Origin: Prochlorococcus marinus CUG1435
Lineage (GTDB): Bacteria; Cyanobacteriota; Cyanobacteriia; PCC-6307; Cyanobiaceae
Reading direction: 5' to 3'
DNA: 64,000 nucleotides
Assembly (NCBI GenBank): GCA_017644375.1
Contig: JAEPLP010000001.1
Coordinates: forward strand, 310,001-374,000
A program made the position numbers and the translations under genes. This document shows, in pieces, positions 38,058 to 51,382 of this stretch; position 1 is the stretch's first letter, and every line of letters starts with the position of its first letter. Under the pieces are notes generated by a model that worked only from the letters and a program-made list of their open reading frames with translations, searched no databases and was not told where the DNA came from.

Positions 38058-39626
38058 ATGGAAGAAAATTTATCTGGAACGCTTGCAATTGATTTAGGTA
38101 ATACTAATACTGTAATAGCTTTTCAAGATGAAAAAGATATCAATTCTGTTTTAGTCGACATACCAAACATAACATCATCTCCTGGAGTTGTGCCTACAGC
38201 AGTTTGGTTCGAAGAACCTTCAAAAATTTTGAAAATTGGTATTAGCGCATTACAGATGAGGAATTGCTCTAATTCAGAATTGTTTTTCCATTCAAATTTT
38301 AAAAGATTAATCGGAAATCCTATTGAAAAAATTAATCTAAAAAATATATTAAACCCCACTGAATGTGGCGAAAAATTTTTTAAATTTTTGTGGGATAATA
38401 TACCTCAAAAATATGAAGTCAAAAGACTTGTTTTAACTGCTCCTATTGATACATATAAAGGTTACAGAAAATGGTTAGTTAACCTTTGTGAAGAGTTATC
38501 TGTAGATGAAATAGCGCTAGTTGATGAACCAACTGCAGCAAGTTTAGGAGTTAAGGTGCCATTTGGCTCCACAATTTTGACATTAGACATTGGAGGAAGC
38601 ACAGTAGATATGAATATAGTCAAAATAGAGGGGGGAGAAGGTAAATCTGGTCCGATAGCTGAATTATTAAAATTTAAAGGAAATGATGTGAGCTCAATTT
38701 CAAAACAAAAAATAAGGTGCGCTGAAATAATTAGTAAAACTGGCTCAAAGATTGGCGGTAAAGATATTGATCAATGGATTGTAGATTATTTTATTCCAGA
38801 CAATAAATTTAAAAATAATCTTTTAAAGGCTGAAGAAATCAAATGTAAACTAAGCTCATCTCAAATAAAATATGAAAATGAATACCCAATAAAATTTTTA
38901 ATTGAAGGCAATGAAGAAAAAGATTTTTACCTAAGTAAAGAAATATTTGAAAAAATTATTATTGAGAATAATTTCTTAAACCATCTTAACTCTTTATTTA
39001 AAGATTTATTAAATGAAGCAAGAGGCAAATTTTGCACAGTTGATGATTTATTTGCAATTATCCTTGTTGGAGGGGGAACTCAAATACCACTTATAAAAGA
39101 GTGGGTAAGACAAAAAATTCCAAAAGTTGATATAAAGTCCCCACCACCTATTGAATCAATAGCTCTTGGAGCTTTAGCCATGACCCCAGGAGTAAAAATT
39201 AAAGACATCTTAAATAAAGGATTATCAATTAGATTATTAAATAAAAGACAACAAAAACACTTTTGGCATCCTATTTTTTGTAAAGGTCAAACTTGGCCAA
39301 CTGAAAACCCATTTAAGCTTGTCCTTCAAGCTAGTCAAAATAATCAAACAATATTTGAAATAATAATTGGCGAAACAAAAAAAGATAGAGAATATGATGT
39401 GATTTTTGAAGATGGATTACCAAAATTATCAGAAGTTCAAAGTGCAGAAGAAATAATAAAATGGGATAAAAAACCACTTAAATTAGAACTAAAAAATAAA
39501 TCTAATATTGGAGAAGATAACTTAACACTTTTCTTCAAAATCTCAAAAAAAGCTGACTTATTAGTTAAATGTTTCGATAATAAAAATGAGTTTTTAGGAG
39601 AGTATAATTTAGGAAATATTAATTGA
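38058..39626 (+). CDS. Hsp70-family (DnaK-like) protein (522 aa)
   Basis: The ATPase signatures are present: GTLAIDLGNTNTVIAF (phosphate 1) near residue 7, VDEPTAASLG near 154, TILTLDIGGSTVDMNIV (phosphate 2) near 170, and AIILVGGGTQIPLIKEWV near 333. The substrate-binding part is shorter and diverged, without the EEVD-like tail. A variant of the Hsp70 superfamily common in cyanobacteria; client unknown. Adjacent to the convergent pyrR gene. Confidence 0.9.
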   Translation: MEENLSGTLAIDLGNTNTVIAFQDEKDINSVLVDIPNITSSPGVVPTAVWFEEPSKILKIGISALQMRNCSNSELFFHSNFKRLIGNPIEKINLKNILNPTECGEKFFKFLWDNIPQKYEVKRLVLTAPIDTYKGYRKWLVNLCEELSVDEIALVDEPTAASLGVKVPFGSTILTLDIGGSTVDMNIVKIEGGEGKSGPIAELLKFKGNDVSSISKQKIRCAEIISKTGSKIGGKDIDQWIVDYFIPDNKFKNNLLKAEEIKCKLSSSQIKYENEYPIKFLIEGNEEKDFYLSKEIFEKIIIENNFLNHLNSLFKDLLNEARGKFCTVDDLFAIILVGGGTQIPLIKEWVRQKIPKVDIKSPPPIESIALGALAMTPGVKIKDILNKGLSIRLLNKRQQKHFWHPIFCKGQTWPTENPFKLVLQASQNNQTIFEIIIGETKKDREYDVIFEDGLPKLSEVQSAEEIIKWDKKPLKLELKNKSNIGEDNLTLFFKISKKADLLVKCFDNKNEFLGEYNLGNIN

Positions 39627-39633
39627 TCTAAAG

Positions 39634-40170
39634 TTATTCAAGAAAAATTCCTTCTTCATTATCAACACTATTGAGAAGCAAACTAATACTTTCTTTTTTA
39701 CTAGTTGGTACTTTCTTACCACAAAAATCAGGATGAATAGGTAACTCTCTATGACCTCTATCTACCATTACTAATAACATCACTCTTTGAGGTCTACCCC
39801 ATGAATATAGAGCATCCATTGCAGCTCTAATTGTTCTCCCTGTATAAATTACATCGTCTACCAAAAGAATCTCTTGATTCTCAATAGGAATTGGAATATC
39901 AGTGGCTTTTATTAGGCGAGTTCCTACCCTATTTTGATCATCTCTATAAAAAGTTGGATCAATAATTCCTTTTTTAATTTTTAAACCTGTCTTAGAGAAT
40001 AATTCTCTTTCTAAAACTTCGGTCAGATAAATGCCTCTAGTAGGAATACCAACCAAAAGAAGATTATCTAGATTTTTTACCTTTTCAATAATTTCGGAAC
40101 TTAAACGTGAAAGAGTTTTTCTAAGATCTACTTCATTAAGTATTACAATCCTTTTTGTTTTATTAGACAT
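39634..40170 (-). CDS. pyrR: PyrR bifunctional protein
   Basis: Type I phosphoribosyltransferase with the PRPP-binding motif ILLVDDVIYTGRTIRAAMDAL near residue 100 and PTRGIYLTEVLERELF near 43. In other bacteria PyrR attenuates pyr operons and has weak uracil phosphoribosyltransferase activity. Divergent from gpmI with about 140 bases between. Length 178 aa is normal. Confidence 0.92.
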   Translation of the reverse strand: MSNKTKRIVILNEVDLRKTLSRLSSEIIEKVKNLDNLLLVGIPTRGIYLTEVLERELFSKTGLKIKKGIIDPTFYRDDQNRVGTRLIKATDIPIPIENQEILLVDDVIYTGRTIRAAMDALYSWGRPQRVMLLVMVDRGHRELPIHPDFCGKKVPTSKKESISLLLNSVDNEEGIFLE

Positions 40171-40306
40171 GATTTGTCAATAAATAAAGTTCTTTCAATA
40201 TTTCATAAATTAGCAAAAGCTAACTATATTAAACATAGATTGTTAAAGAGCAGCTTTTATAGCTAAATTGAAGATTGGATCACTTAAAAATAAATTTGAT
40301 CTAGAT

Positions 40307-41929
40307 ATGTCAAAGATTAGCAGCAAAAATATAAATAAATTGAATGTGCCGCAGAGCCCTGTAGTTCTAGCAATACTTGATGGATGGGGACATAGAGAAG
40401 ATACATCCAACAATGCAATAAAAGCGGCCCATACACCAATCATGGATTCATTGTGGCATGCATATCCTCACACTCTAATCAACGCTAGTGGATCTGAGGT
40501 AGGCCTCCCAGATGGTCAAATGGGTAATTCTGAGGTGGGTCATCTTACCATTGGTTCGGGAAGAATAATCCAACAAGAACTTGTAAGGATTTCGAATATA
40601 GTAAAAAATAATCAGTTAGGAATTCTTAATGAATTAAAGGAGATGGCTAATTCATTAAAGAAAAACAACTCTACTTTGCACATCACGGGATTATGCTCTG
40701 ATGGAGGGGTACATAGTCATATAGATCACTTATTAGGTTTAATAAAATGGGCATCTGATAATGAAATCAAAAAAGTAGCAATTCATATTATTACCGATGG
40801 AAGAGATACTCCTGCAAAAAGCGCATCTAAATATCTAAGTCAAATAGAGTCATGCATAAAGAAATACAATACTGGTGAGATAGCCTCTATATGCGGAAGA
40901 TACTGGATGATGGATAGAAATCTTTTATGGGATAGAACAGAAAGAGCTTATGCTAATTTGACAGATCCAGATCTTAAAGTAACAGATATTTCTCCAAAAG
41001 AATACATTACAAAAAGTTATGGCAAAAACATAACTGATGAATTTATAGAGCCTATAAGAATATCCGAAAACTATCTTAAAGATGGAGATAGTTTAATTTG
41101 CTTTAACTTCCGCCCTGACAGAGCAAGACAAATAATCCAGTCTCTTTCAGATAAGGAATTCACAGATTTTGAAAGGAAAATTTTCCCAAATTTAGATTTA
41201 ATTACATTTACTCAATATGACATAAACTTTCCCGTCAAAGTTGCATTTCCTCCTGAATCTCTTAATAATTTCATTGGCCAAATAGTTTCAGAAAACGGAC
41301 TCAAACAATACAGAACAGCTGAAACAGAAAAATATCCACACGTTACATACTTTTTTAATGGAGGAGTAGAAATTCCTTTACCTGGAGAAGAGAGACATCT
41401 AATTCCATCTCCAAGAGTAGCCACCTATGATTTACAACCTGAAATGTCAGCAGAAGAATTAACTAATAGTTGTTCTAAAGCTATTAAAAGTGGAAATTAT
41501 GCTTTTGTTGTAATCAATTTTGCTAATCCTGATATGGTAGGTCATACAGGAAATATGAATGCCACGATTAAAGCTATAGAGAAGGTAGATAAATGTGTAG
41601 GTCAAATAGTTAATGCAACTGGAGAAATGGGTGGGAGCATTCTTATAACCGCTGATCATGGTAATGCAGAAGTAATGAAAGGGCCTTCAGGAGAACCTTG
41701 GACAGCACACACTATAAATAAAGTTCCTTTAATTTTTATTGAAGGTGAAAAAAGAAAAATTCCGAATATGGGGAATGATATTTATTTAAGGGATAATGCT
41801 GGCTTAGCAGATATTGCGCCAACTTTATTGCAATTATTAAATCTCCCAATTCCAAAAGAAATGACAGGTAAATCTTTAATCAAAGAAGTAGAATTAACAG
41901 GTTATAATAAAGTCATACAACACGTCTAA
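40307..41929 (+). CDS. gpmI: 2,3-bisphosphoglycerate-independent phosphoglycerate mutase
   Basis: Converts 3- and 2-phosphoglycerate in glycolysis and carbon fixation using two Mn ions. Visible motifs: [11 protein letters not shown] (first Asp ligand), [19 protein letters not shown] with the nucleophilic Ser, [23 protein letters not shown], and the C-terminal [11 protein letters not shown] 40307 gives 540 aa, the family's usual length; a TTG at 40268 would add 13 residues. Followed closely by secG. Confidence 0.96.
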   Translation: MSKISSKNINKLNVPQSPVVLAILDGWGHREDTSNNAIKAAHTPIMDSLWHAYPHTLINASGSEVGLPDGQMGNSEVGHLTIGSGRIIQQELVRISNIVKNNQLGILNELKEMANSLKKNNSTLHITGLCSDGGVHSHIDHLLGLIKWASDNEIKKVAIHIITDGRDTPAKSASKYLSQIESCIKKYNTGEIASICGRYWMMDRNLLWDRTERAYANLTDPDLKVTDISPKEYITKSYGKNITDEFIEPIRISENYLKDGDSLICFNFRPDRARQIIQSLSDKEFTDFERKIFPNLDLITFTQYDINFPVKVAFPPESLNNFIGQIVSENGLKQYRTAETEKYPHVTYFFNGGVEIPLPGEERHLIPSPRVATYDLQPEMSAEELTNSCSKAIKSGNYAFVVINFANPDMVGHTGNMNATIKAIEKVDKCVGQIVNATGEMGGSILITADHGNAEVMKGPSGEPWTAHTINKVPLIFIEGEKRKIPNMGNDIYLRDNAGLADIAPTLLQLLNLPIPKEMTGKSLIKEVELTGYNKVIQHV

Positions 41930-41952
41930 AATTAGTACTAGTTTTTAAATCA

Positions 41953-42180
41953 ATGGTTCAAATTTTTAGTTGGATTTGGGTATTTTTTGGAGTTTTCCTT
42001 ATACTTTTAGTCTTACTCCATAGTCCCAAGGGTGATGGAATGGGGGGGATAGCAGCAAGTGGAAGCTCAATGTTCAATAGCGCAAGTAGTGCAGAAGCAT
42101 CACTCAATAAAATAACTTGGACTTTTTTAGTTGTATTTTTGTCTCTTGCTATTATTCTTAGCGCTGGCTGGATCTCATAA
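41953..42180 (+). CDS. secG: preprotein translocase subunit SecG
   Basis: Two transmembrane helices (WIWVFFGVFLILLVLLHSPK; WTFLVVFLSLAIILSAGWIS) flank the conserved loop GDGMGGIAASGSSMFNSASS, the SecG signature. 75 aa. Part of the SecYEG channel in plasma and thylakoid membranes. Confidence 0.95.
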   Translation: MVQIFSWIWVFFGVFLILLVLLHSPKGDGMGGIAASGSSMFNSASSAEASLNKITWTFLVVFLSLAIILSAGWIS

Positions 42181-42195
42181 GTTTTCCATTAAAAA

Positions 42196-42220
42196 AAGAG
42201 ATCATTTAAAATGATCTCTT
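42196..42220. terminator. bidirectional terminator between secG and groEL
   Basis: AAGAGATCAT and ATGATCTCTT form a perfect stem around a TTAAA loop, flanked by A-run and T-rich DNA. It lies between two convergent genes, so it can end both transcripts. Confidence 0.75.
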
Positions 42221-42250
42221 AAATTAAGTAATTAATTAACTATTGTTTAG

Positions 42251-43915
<1,665 letters not shown>

Positions 43916-43939
43916 TTAATAATTTTTGAAACAAATATT

Positions 43940-44251
43940 TTAGCCTACTACAGCTAAAATATCCTTTTCTGAGAGCAAGACATATTCATCTCCTCCCAAT
44001 TTAATGTCTGTGCCAGCATATTTGCTGTACAAGACTTTATCGCCAATACTCACTTCTGGAGTTTGTCGAGAACCGTCTTCATTAAGTTTCCCAGGGCCTA
44101 CCTGAGCAACTTCTCCTACCTGTGGTTTTTCTTTAGCTGTGTCAGGCAAAAGAATGCCCCCAGCAGTTTTTTCCTCGGATGCGGAAACTTTGATAAATAT
44201 TCTATCTCCCAGTGGTTTTACTGTAGAGACTGTAAGTGAAACAGCTGCCAT
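43940..44251 (-). CDS. groES: co-chaperonin GroES
   Basis: [27 protein letters not shown] is the family signature, with the mobile loop and [12 protein letters not shown] following. 103 aa. First gene of groES-groEL; no CIRCE-type inverted repeat is seen upstream, but a GACGC/GCGTC hairpin lies at about 44276. Confidence 0.97.
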   Translation of the reverse strand: MAAVSLTVSTVKPLGDRIFIKVSASEEKTAGGILLPDTAKEKPQVGEVAQVGPGKLNEDGSRQTPEVSIGDKVLYSKYAGTDIKLGGDEYVLLSEKDILAVVG

Positions 44252-44467
44252 AGATTAATGGAGGATCATGGTTGAGACGCTTTGCGTCATAAAAATGGAA
44301 AGAGAAATTCTCAGTCCGTATCATCAACAACATAATCTGTGAAGCAGCAATTCAACCACACTTCAACTGTGCGGGTGGCCGAACCCATTTAACGAATTTA
44401 CCCATGAGGTGGTAGTATTTTCGGATTATGAGCTGTAAATAATCAGCTATTCTTCACCAATCAATAA

Positions 44468-45931
<1,464 letters not shown>

Positions 45932-45971
45932 ATATCTAAATATATTTTAAACCTTCAATTATTTTAAATTA

Positions 45972-46376
45972 ATGGCAATTTCTCTTAAAGTTTTAGCTCC
46001 TAATAAAAATGTTTATCAAGGCGAGGCGGAAGAAGTAATACTGCCTAGTACTACTGGTCAAATTGGTGTATTACCAGGACACATTTCTTTAGTTACGGCT
46101 ATAGATATTGGAGTTCTAAGACTAAGAATGAATTCTCAGTGGAAATCAATAGCCTTAATGGGAGGCTTTGCTGAAATCGAATCAGATGAAGTAATAGTTT
46201 TAGTTAACAATGCAGAAATTGGTTCTGAAGTTAATGTTCAGATAGCTGAACAAGATCTTAAAGAAGCAAAATTAGCAATTAGTAAATTTTCTGAAAATGA
46301 AAAAAATCCAGAAAAAATAAAAGCTCTTAAAGAAATTTCAAAGGCTGAGGCAAGAATTCAAGCTGCAAAAAACTAA
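45972..46376 (+). CDS. atpC: ATP synthase F1 subunit epsilon
   Basis: N-terminal beta-sandwich with [22 protein letters not shown], and a C-terminal helical hairpin ([16 protein letters not shown]... EARIQAAKN). 134 aa. Cotranscribed with atpD; inhibits wasteful ATP hydrolysis in the dark. Confidence 0.96.
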   Translation: MAISLKVLAPNKNVYQGEAEEVILPSTTGQIGVLPGHISLVTAIDIGVLRLRMNSQWKSIALMGGFAEIESDEVIVLVNNAEIGSEVNVQIAEQDLKEAKLAISKFSENEKNPEKIKALKEISKAEARIQAAKN

Positions 46377-46379
46377 CTT

Positions 46380-46856
46380 TTAAGCAGTACCACAGAAAGT
46401 AACTTCAGGAAACTTAAGTTTCGCTTCTTCTAATTTTTTTGTTTTACCTTCTTCTTGCCAGTAATTTATCACTTCTGTAGCTTTATTCAGTATTTCAACT
46501 CTCTCATTATCTGTTATCCACCCTTTATTCTCAAGTTCACTTTTTAATTTTTCCCAAGCATCATCTCTTGGCCAAAATTGATAAGCGGTTAAAGGACTTG
46601 GACCTCCACCTACTATTTGATCAACTGCTAAAGCAACATTATCAGGTAACCATAGTACTTTAATAATAAACCTTCCTTCGTCAGGCTTAGGGGTATAACC
46701 AGTAGGCACTCCATCTTCATCAATCGTAGCTGCTGCTAATACAGCTGAGGCACCCATCATTCCTGAATTAGGAGAAGAATTTTTAGATTTTGGGTGATCA
46801 CTACTTTTTTCTTTTTTTTCTGTTGAATTTTGATTTAACTTATCTGATGAGGTCAT
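46380..46856 (-). CDS. ribosomal protein PSRP-3 (Ycf65-like, cS23)
   Basis: After a disordered N-terminus (about 60 aa, rich in Ser/Lys), the core [40 protein letters not shown] and [17 protein letters not shown] matches the plastid-specific ribosomal protein 3 family of cyanobacteria and chloroplasts. Belongs to the small ribosomal subunit. Convergent with atpC. Confidence 0.88.
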   Translation of the reverse strand: MTSSDKLNQNSTEKKEKSSDHPKSKNSSPNSGMMGASAVLAAATIDEDGVPTGYTPKPDEGRFIIKVLWLPDNVALAVDQIVGGGPSPLTAYQFWPRDDAWEKLKSELENKGWITDNERVEILNKATEVINYWQEEGKTKKLEEAKLKFPEVTFCGTA

Positions 46857-46962
46857 TCAATTATTTATATTCAATAAATAATTTATCAGTTTATGGACAC
46901 ATTTTGATTTATTTATTCAAAATCTCTTGATTTTAGTTAAGGATACTTTCAAATCAGAGTTA

Positions 46963-47115
46963 TTATCTATCATAAGAAACCTGATAAAAATCATAAATGG
47001 TAGCTTCTAATGAATCCCAAAGATCTTTAGGAATGTCGTTTTCTTCAGCAAACATTCCAAGTTGACTTGCTAAGCCTCTCGCTTGTGAGAGTTTCGAATC
47101 GTAGGAATCTGACAT
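46963..47115 (-). CDS. small helical conserved-type protein (50 aa)
   Basis: MSDSYDSKLSQARGLASQLG followed by an acidic amphipathic helix with DLWDSLEATIYDFYQVSYDR. An in-frame ATG two codons upstream (47121) is also possible. Soluble; the codon composition is convincing. Lies between PSRP-3 and pepP on the same strand; function unknown. Confidence 0.6.
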   Translation of the reverse strand: MSDSYDSKLSQARGLASQLGMFAEENDIPKDLWDSLEATIYDFYQVSYDR

Positions 47116-47174
47116 CTTCATTTTAAGCTTTAAACTTTATAAAAAATAGATCTATTAACTAGATAAGTCAAATT

Positions 47175-48500
47175 TTAAAATTCTAGATCAGAAATTTCTT
47201 TAAGTGCAGCAATACTTAAAACTTCTGGATTTTGATCTTGCACTAGAACATCATCTTCAATTCTTATCCCAATGCCTTTCCATCTATCATCAATGTTTGG
47301 TTGGCCCTCAGGAACGGGGATTCTATCACTTATATAAATACCTGGCTCCACAGTTAGAATCATTCCATTCTGTAGTGGCACTTCATAATCTCCCATTCTG
47401 TAGGCTCCAACATCATGAACATCTAAACCGAGCCAATGTCCAGTTCTATGCATATAAAGATGTCTATATGATTTATTCTCAATTATCTCCTCAGTACTGC
47501 CCGACAACAAACCAATTTCCTTTAACCCTTCTATCAAAATTGTTAAAGCAACATTATGAACAGCACTAGAGTTTGACCCAGTCACAACGCTTTGAATTGC
47601 ATTTTTCTGTGCTCGCAAGACAATTTCGTAGATTATTTTCTGTTCTTTAGAAAATTTCCCGCCTATTGGAATAGTTCTTGTTATGTCACCATTGTAATAA
47701 TCCGTAAGTGAGCATCCTGCATCTACTAATAATAAATCCCCCTTGTTCAAGGGTGAATTATTTAAAGTGTAATGCAAAATACATGCATTATCCCCTGAAG
47801 CAACAATTGAATTATAAGCAGGTCCTCTTGCTCCATTTTCTAGAAAGAATCCCTCTAAAAGACCCTGAATTTGTCTCTCGTTTTTCTTAGAGGAGATAGA
47901 TTCTCTAACCAGTTCATGAGCTTCTGCGGAAATTTGTATAGCCTCTCTCATTCTCTTAATTTCAAATTCACTTTTAATTAATCTCATCTCATTTAAATAA
48001 ATTTCTGGAGATTTCATAGAATTCACTCCATTCCCCACCCTTGAACGATTTTCAAGTTGTTGAGCAAATATATCTAATACTATTTTCTCAATAGATGGAT
48101 GCTTACCAATTGAAAAAACAAGTTCATCAGAACCATTTATATAACCTGGAAGTAAATCTCTTAATTCGTTTATTGAGTGAGCCTTATCAGCCTTAAACTC
48201 TTTTTCAGCGCCTTCTAAACCCCATCTAAAGCCGTGCCAGACTTCGCTTATAACATCTTTAGGAGCAACAAACATAATAAATCTCTCTCCCTTTGGCCTA
48301 TGCGATAAGAAAAGAGCGATTGCATCTGGCTCATCGAATCCGGTTAAGTACCAAAAATTACTATCTTGTCTAAAAGGATATTCACAATCAGCATGATGCT
48401 TTACGAGATTAGCACCTGGGATAATAGCAGCTTTTCCATTTAATTTGTTGAGGAAGATTTCTCTTCTTTCTTCAAAAACTTTATTTTCAGGTTTAAGCAT
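47175..48500 (-). CDS. pepP: Xaa-Pro aminopeptidase
   Basis: Removes N-terminal residues before proline. N-terminal domain (EERREIFLNKLNGKAAIIPG, NFWYLTGFDEPDAIALFL) and C-terminal pita-bread catalytic domain with metal ligands in LLVDAGCSLTDYYNGDITRT, MHRTGHWLGLDVHDVG, and LTVEPGIYI, then GIRIEDDVLV. 441 aa, normal length. M24B family. Confidence 0.94.
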   Translation of the reverse strand: MLKPENKVFEERREIFLNKLNGKAAIIPGANLVKHHADCEYPFRQDSNFWYLTGFDEPDAIALFLSHRPKGERFIMFVAPKDVISEVWHGFRWGLEGAEKEFKADKAHSINELRDLLPGYINGSDELVFSIGKHPSIEKIVLDIFAQQLENRSRVGNGVNSMKSPEIYLNEMRLIKSEFEIKRMREAIQISAEAHELVRESISSKKNERQIQGLLEGFFLENGARGPAYNSIVASGDNACILHYTLNNSPLNKGDLLLVDAGCSLTDYYNGDITRTIPIGGKFSKEQKIIYEIVLRAQKNAIQSVVTGSNSSAVHNVALTILIEGLKEIGLLSGSTEEIIENKSYRHLYMHRTGHWLGLDVHDVGAYRMGDYEVPLQNGMILTVEPGIYISDRIPVPEGQPNIDDRWKGIGIRIEDDVLVQDQNPEVLSIAALKEISDLEF

Positions 48501-48574
48501 AGATTGTGTATTGGCGTGTTTTAAAAAAAAATGGAAGAATGAATTAATACAGATTTAGTAACTAATCTATTTTA

Positions 48575-49558
48575 ATGGAACCAAGTGTTTACGGTTTAGT
48601 TGTTCTTGTAATTATTATCTTAATTGGATCAGCATGTTGTTCGGGAGTAGAAGCTGCTTTTTTAGCTGTAAATTCAATTCGAATTCTAGAGATAGCCTCT
48701 AAACAAAAACCAAAAAGTTCTGCAAATCAACTCCTTAAACTTAGAAAACATCTTGGGAGGACATTAACTGTAATTACTATTACTAATAATGGATTTAACA
48801 TAATTGGAAGTCTTATTTTAGGTGTATATGGAGCATTGGTAATTAATAGTAGTTATGGATTAACTCTGTTTTCAATTGCTTTTTATATACTAGTTGTCTT
48901 AGTAGGAGAAGTACTACCAAAAGCTCTTGGCACAAGATTTTCAATTCAAATAGCACTGCTATCTGTTCCTATCTTGCGAATATTAAATACTTTAATGAGG
49001 CCATTCTTAATATTAATTGAACAGATATTTCCTGTTATTACAGCAGAAAACGAAATTTCAACTGATGAAGAAGAAATTAGACAAATGGCAAAAATTGGAA
49101 GTCAAAAAGGTTTTATAGAGGCTGATGAGGCAGCAATGATATTTAAGGTTTTTCAATTAAATGACTTAAAAGCAAAAGACTTAATGACCCCTAGGGTATC
49201 GGCACCTTGTCTTGATGGGTCTTCAAATCTTGATGAAATTTCAAAACTTATAATGTCTGACAGCTCTCCATGGTGGGTTATTTTGGGAGATAAAGTTGAC
49301 AAAATACAAGGCGTAGTTAAGCGTGAAAAAATGTTGGCAGAGTTAATTAATGGGCAAAATAAAAAATTATTATCAGAAATTTGCGAACCTGTGGACTACA
49401 TTCCCGAAATGATTAAAGCAGATCAATTATTAACTAAATTTGACAAGGATCATAAAGGAGTGAAAGTAGTAGTAGATGAATTCGGGGGATTCGTGGGAAT
49501 TATTGGTGCAGAAGCTGTGTTATCTGTATTAGCCGGTTGGTGGAAGAATAAATTATGA
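48575..49558 (+). CDS. CNNM/CBS transmembrane protein (HlyC/CorC family)
   Basis: Four-helix CNNM domain (AFLAVNSIRILEIAS, LTVITITNNGFNIIGSLIL, VVLVGEVLPKALGTRFSI), then a segment with TDEEEIRQMAKIGSQKGFIE and paired CBS modules (LKAKDLMTPRV, HKGVKVVVDEFGGFVGII). The family is linked to divalent cation (Mg2+/Co2+) transport. It lacks the C-terminal CorC_HlyC domain. Overlaps the next gene by four bases. Confidence 0.9.
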   Translation: MEPSVYGLVVLVIIILIGSACCSGVEAAFLAVNSIRILEIASKQKPKSSANQLLKLRKHLGRTLTVITITNNGFNIIGSLILGVYGALVINSSYGLTLFSIAFYILVVLVGEVLPKALGTRFSIQIALLSVPILRILNTLMRPFLILIEQIFPVITAENEISTDEEEIRQMAKIGSQKGFIEADEAAMIFKVFQLNDLKAKDLMTPRVSAPCLDGSSNLDEISKLIMSDSSPWWVILGDKVDKIQGVVKREKMLAELINGQNKKLLSEICEPVDYIPEMIKADQLLTKFDKDHKGVKVVVDEFGGFVGIIGAEAVLSVLAGWWKNKL

Positions 49559-50796
49559 AAAAATTTAAAATTAAAGAAAATTATTTACTTTTAAAAAAAT
49601 GGTGGGAGACTATTGATCTTACCAATTATGAAAAAAGTTTTTTTAATAGAGAAATAATTTCTTTTAATCAACAACTTTTAAGACTCAAAGAAAAAAAAAT
49701 AAGAATTGGCGCATACGGTAAATCAGGTGTAGGAAAATCCTCTGTTTTAAATTCTTTATTAAAAAAAGACATATTCAAAACAGATATTATTAATGGGACC
49801 ACAAAAGAAATACAATCGGAAATTTGTAATCTTAAAGATCAAACACTCAATAGCTTAGAGTTACTTGATTCTCCAGGATTTGATTTCTGCAATATTAAAT
49901 CTCCAGATAAAGTTTACTCTTACATAAATCATTCAGATCTTATTCTTTTTATAGTTTCGGGAGATTTAAATAGAAATGAGTTAAACGAAATCAAATCTTT
50001 TATAAAAGATGGAAAAAAAATTATTTTAATTTTAAACAAAATCGATCTATTTAATAAAAATGAATTAAAAGAAATAATTGAAAATATAAAGTTTAAGCTT
50101 CCTAAAGATTTAAATATTCCAATAATTATTAATAATGGAAACAATCTTAAAAATTACATAGCAAAATTAATCAATCAATATGGTGAGATACTATTAACAC
50201 TAAATTCTATTCAATCAGCTGACAAATTTTTTCTGCGATTAAAAGAACAAAGATTGAAAAGAAGGCAGAAATTAGTTCAATCAACTATTGGTAAATTTTC
50301 GACTATAAAGGCATCCGCAGTAGCTCTTAATCCTTTTATTTTTTTTGATGTTGCTGGTAGTTTCGCACTAGATACTGCATTGATTAACGAATTAAGTAAG
50401 ATTTATGGCTTAAAGTTTAAAGGTGAATCTACAAAGAAAATATTTAAAAATATATCCATTAATAATTTATGTTTGGGAGTCACTCAAGTCGGCGTCAATA
50501 CCTCTTTCAATCTAATTAAGAAAGTAATTCTATTAACAGCACCTTTTACTAACGGGCTTTCATTATTACCTTATGGACCCATAGCAATTATTCAAGCAGC
50601 AATCGCGGTGTATTCAACAAAAACTCTTGGGAAAATAGCAGCAAAAGAGATATTTATAAGAAGCAAAGCTTCTTTCATAGAGCCTGCTATTCTGATCCAG
50701 AATATGAATTTTAATGACTCAGAGATTTTTAACCATATAAATATTTATTTTTCAAATAGAAATTTTAAAAATATTTTTGTTAACATTCTTCCTTGA
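49555..50796 (+). CDS. Era-like GTPase with C-terminal DUF697-type membrane domain
   Basis: G1 YGKSGVGKSSVLNSLL near residue 54, G3 LLDSPGFD near 102, G4 LNKIDLF near 160. The C-terminal region (KASAVALNPFIFFDVAGSFA; TAPFTNGLSLLPYGPIAII) is hydrophobic and matches the DUF697/YcjF type. Start overlaps the CNNM gene, so translation is coupled. Function unknown, perhaps membrane- or chloroplast-like GTPase role. Confidence 0.85.
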   Translation: MKKFKIKENYLLLKKWWETIDLTNYEKSFFNREIISFNQQLLRLKEKKIRIGAYGKSGVGKSSVLNSLLKKDIFKTDIINGTTKEIQSEICNLKDQTLNSLELLDSPGFDFCNIKSPDKVYSYINHSDLILFIVSGDLNRNELNEIKSFIKDGKKIILILNKIDLFNKNELKEIIENIKFKLPKDLNIPIIINNGNNLKNYIAKLINQYGEILLTLNSIQSADKFFLRLKEQRLKRRQKLVQSTIGKFSTIKASAVALNPFIFFDVAGSFALDTALINELSKIYGLKFKGESTKKIFKNISINNLCLGVTQVGVNTSFNLIKKVILLTAPFTNGLSLLPYGPIAIIQAAIAVYSTKTLGKIAAKEIFIRSKASFIEPAILIQNMNFNDSEIFNHINIYFSNRNFKNIFVNILP

Positions 50797-50803
50797 AACT
50801 TAA

Positions 50804-51382
50804 ATGGAAAAAAGCATTGCATTATTTGGTACCAGTGCAGATCCACCTACCATTGGACATGAGAAAATATTAGAAGAATTATCCAAAATATATGCTCATA
50901 CCATTTGTTATGTAAGTAACAATCCGAAAAAAAAGCATAAAGAGGATATCGCAATCCGTAGCAAATTATTAAAAATTCTTATTGAAGATTTAGATGATTA
51001 TAAAATTTTATTTAATCAAAGTGTCACCAGCAAATGGGCAGTAGAGTCAATAAAAAAATGTAAAAAAATTTATGAAATTGATAATTTAGATTTCGTTATT
51101 GGGAGTGATTTAATTCAAGATATTTTCTGCTGGAAAAATTTTGAAAAAATTATTAAAGAGGTAAGTTTTTTTATAATTTTAAGAGAAGGTTATTCTGTTG
51201 AATCAAATACTCTTAAGATGTTAGAAACTTATAATGTGAAATTTAAGATTTCATCCATAAAAATCCCAAACATTTCAAGTTCTAAGTTCAGATTAAATTT
51301 TAATTATTCTAATTTACCACCGTCTTTAATAGATTTTGTTAGAGAGAATAATTTATATGAATCCACTAAATTAGTTGAATGA
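50804..51382 (+). CDS. nadD: nicotinate-nucleotide adenylyltransferase
   Basis: ALFGTSADPPTIGHEKILEE is the nucleotidyltransferase N-terminal signature (GxFDPxxxGH form, slightly diverged), and NISSSKFRLNF the C-terminal ISSTxIR-like motif. Converts NaMN to NaAD. 192 aa, directly before nadE; the two overlap by four bases, and both belong to NAD synthesis. Confidence 0.9.
   Translation: MEKSIALFGTSADPPTIGHEKILEELSKIYAHTICYVSNNPKKKHKEDIAIRSKLLKILIEDLDDYKILFNQSVTSKWAVESIKKCKKIYEIDNLDFVIGSDLIQDIFCWKNFEKIIKEVSFFIILREGYSVESNTLKMLETYNVKFKISSIKIPNISSSKFRLNFNYSNLPPSLIDFVRENNLYESTKLVE

Noticed and set aside
40268-40306. Longer TTG start for gpmI
   Set aside because: The ATG at 40307 gives the usual 540 aa and a sensible N-terminus; the extension looks non-conserved.
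47204-47569. Plus-strand frame inside pepP
   Set aside because: Antisense shadow of the aminopeptidase gene.
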